A DNA stretch of 64,000 nucleotides from Tildeniella nuda ZEHNDER 1965/U140 (GTDB lineage: Bacteria > Cyanobacteriota > Cyanobacteriia > Leptolyngbyales > Leptolyngbyaceae). A program made the translations under genes and the position numbers. The notes beneath the pieces are model-generated. The model did not search any database and was not told the origin of the DNA. It saw only the letters and a list, made by a program, of their open reading frames with translations. The stretch is from the NCBI GenBank assembly GCA_019358895.1, contig JAHHIG010000001.1, positions 310,001 to 374,000 of the forward strand. Reading direction: 5' to 3'. Position 1 is the stretch's first letter. Every line of letters starts with the position of its first letter. This document shows positions 63,683 through 64,000 of the stretch, piece after piece.

Positions 63683-64000
63683 ATGCGGCACAAACGTAAG
63701 ATCGGAGGCAGTTGTGCGATCGTGGGGCTACTTTTAGGGACAGCATCTGGACTCGTCGCTGCCGAGATGCCTATGCAACATCCAGCCTCTCAGGAAAAAT
63801 TTGAACGGCTTGAGCAACCGTTAGAGGTCAAGCTCGGTGTCGTGACAGGCGGACTGTTCCTGATTGGGCTGGAGCTTTGGTGGTTTCTCCTGAGCCAGCC
63901 AAAAGCGAAACAATCCACTCTAGACGAGGGCGTGCAAATGCTAACCATTCAAGTAGACGGGGGTTATCTACCTAGTCAAGTGGTGGTAAAAGCTGGACAG
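63683..64000 (+). CDS. membrane-anchored cupredoxin protein (resident copy, partial)
   Basis: 106 codons run to the window edge. AAAGGAG lies before the ATG at 63683. MRHKRKIGGSCAIVGLLLGT is a signal, VTGGLFLIGLELWWFLLSQP a membrane helix, LTIQVDGGYLPSQVVVKAGQ the start of the cupredoxin domain. It is close to the CAST copy at 6542. The copper-ligand end is outside. Confidence 0.85.
   Translation, partial: MRHKRKIGGSCAIVGLLLGTASGLVAAEMPMQHPASQEKFERLEQPLEVKLGVVTGGLFLIGLELWWFLLSQPKAKQSTLDEGVQMLTIQVDGGYLPSQVVVKAGQ

Overview
The window comes from a cyanobacterium, probably a filamentous or Leptolyngbya-like one. It has psbA for photosystem II D1, the cyanobacterial nitrogen-signalling pair pipX-pipY next to sepF and proC, an LPA3-like DUF3493 gene, many HIP1-type GCGATCGC palindromes, and short tandem repeats and MITE-like elements between genes.

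The main feature is a type V-K CRISPR-associated transposon (CAST) of about 34.5 kb at 2030-36489. Its two ends are perfect 25-bp inverted repeats followed by arrays of TnsB-type sites. The left side carries tnsB, tnsC and tniQ, with TnsC close to the Anabaena cylindrica type as I remember it. The right side carries a small HTH repressor candidate, cas12k, a long tracrRNA and a short CRISPR array. Just inside the right end a degenerate repeat is followed by a 17-nt spacer identical to part of the neighbouring tRNA-Thr(GGU) gene. That protospacer has a GTA PAM and lies 65 bp from the transposon end, as expected for tRNA homing by Cas12k.

Cargo from left to right: an orphan ORF and a serine-recombinase scrap; a copper module on the minus strand (cupredoxin, CopA, a membrane protein, CopZ, a MerR remnant); a metal-efflux and sensing module on the plus strand (double-DUF305 lipoprotein, RND adaptor, CDF transporter, RND pump, two small exported proteins, response regulator and histidine kinase) with three TTTCAT-N5-TTTCAT boxes; a frameshifted arsH; an XRE/zinc-ribbon regulator divergent from a tyrosine recombinase; a row of small unknown genes including a second member of the small HTH family; and a restriction island (McrBC plus a methyltransferase gene whose middle is replaced by an AT-rich gene of unknown function).

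Left of the transposon are a partial PNPOx-family gene, a decayed cytochrome-like gene and a proline-rich lipoprotein. Right of it is chromosome: tRNA-Thr and tRNA-Tyr, an MBOAT acyltransferase, a multi-PAS kinase, aroC, psbA, a heptose-type kinase, aat, proC-sepF-pipY-pipX, an EcfT-like protein, der, a two-component system and tRNA-Thr(CGU). The window ends in a second copZ-copA-cupredoxin cluster closely related to the one inside the transposon, so copper tolerance exists in a resident and a mobile copy.
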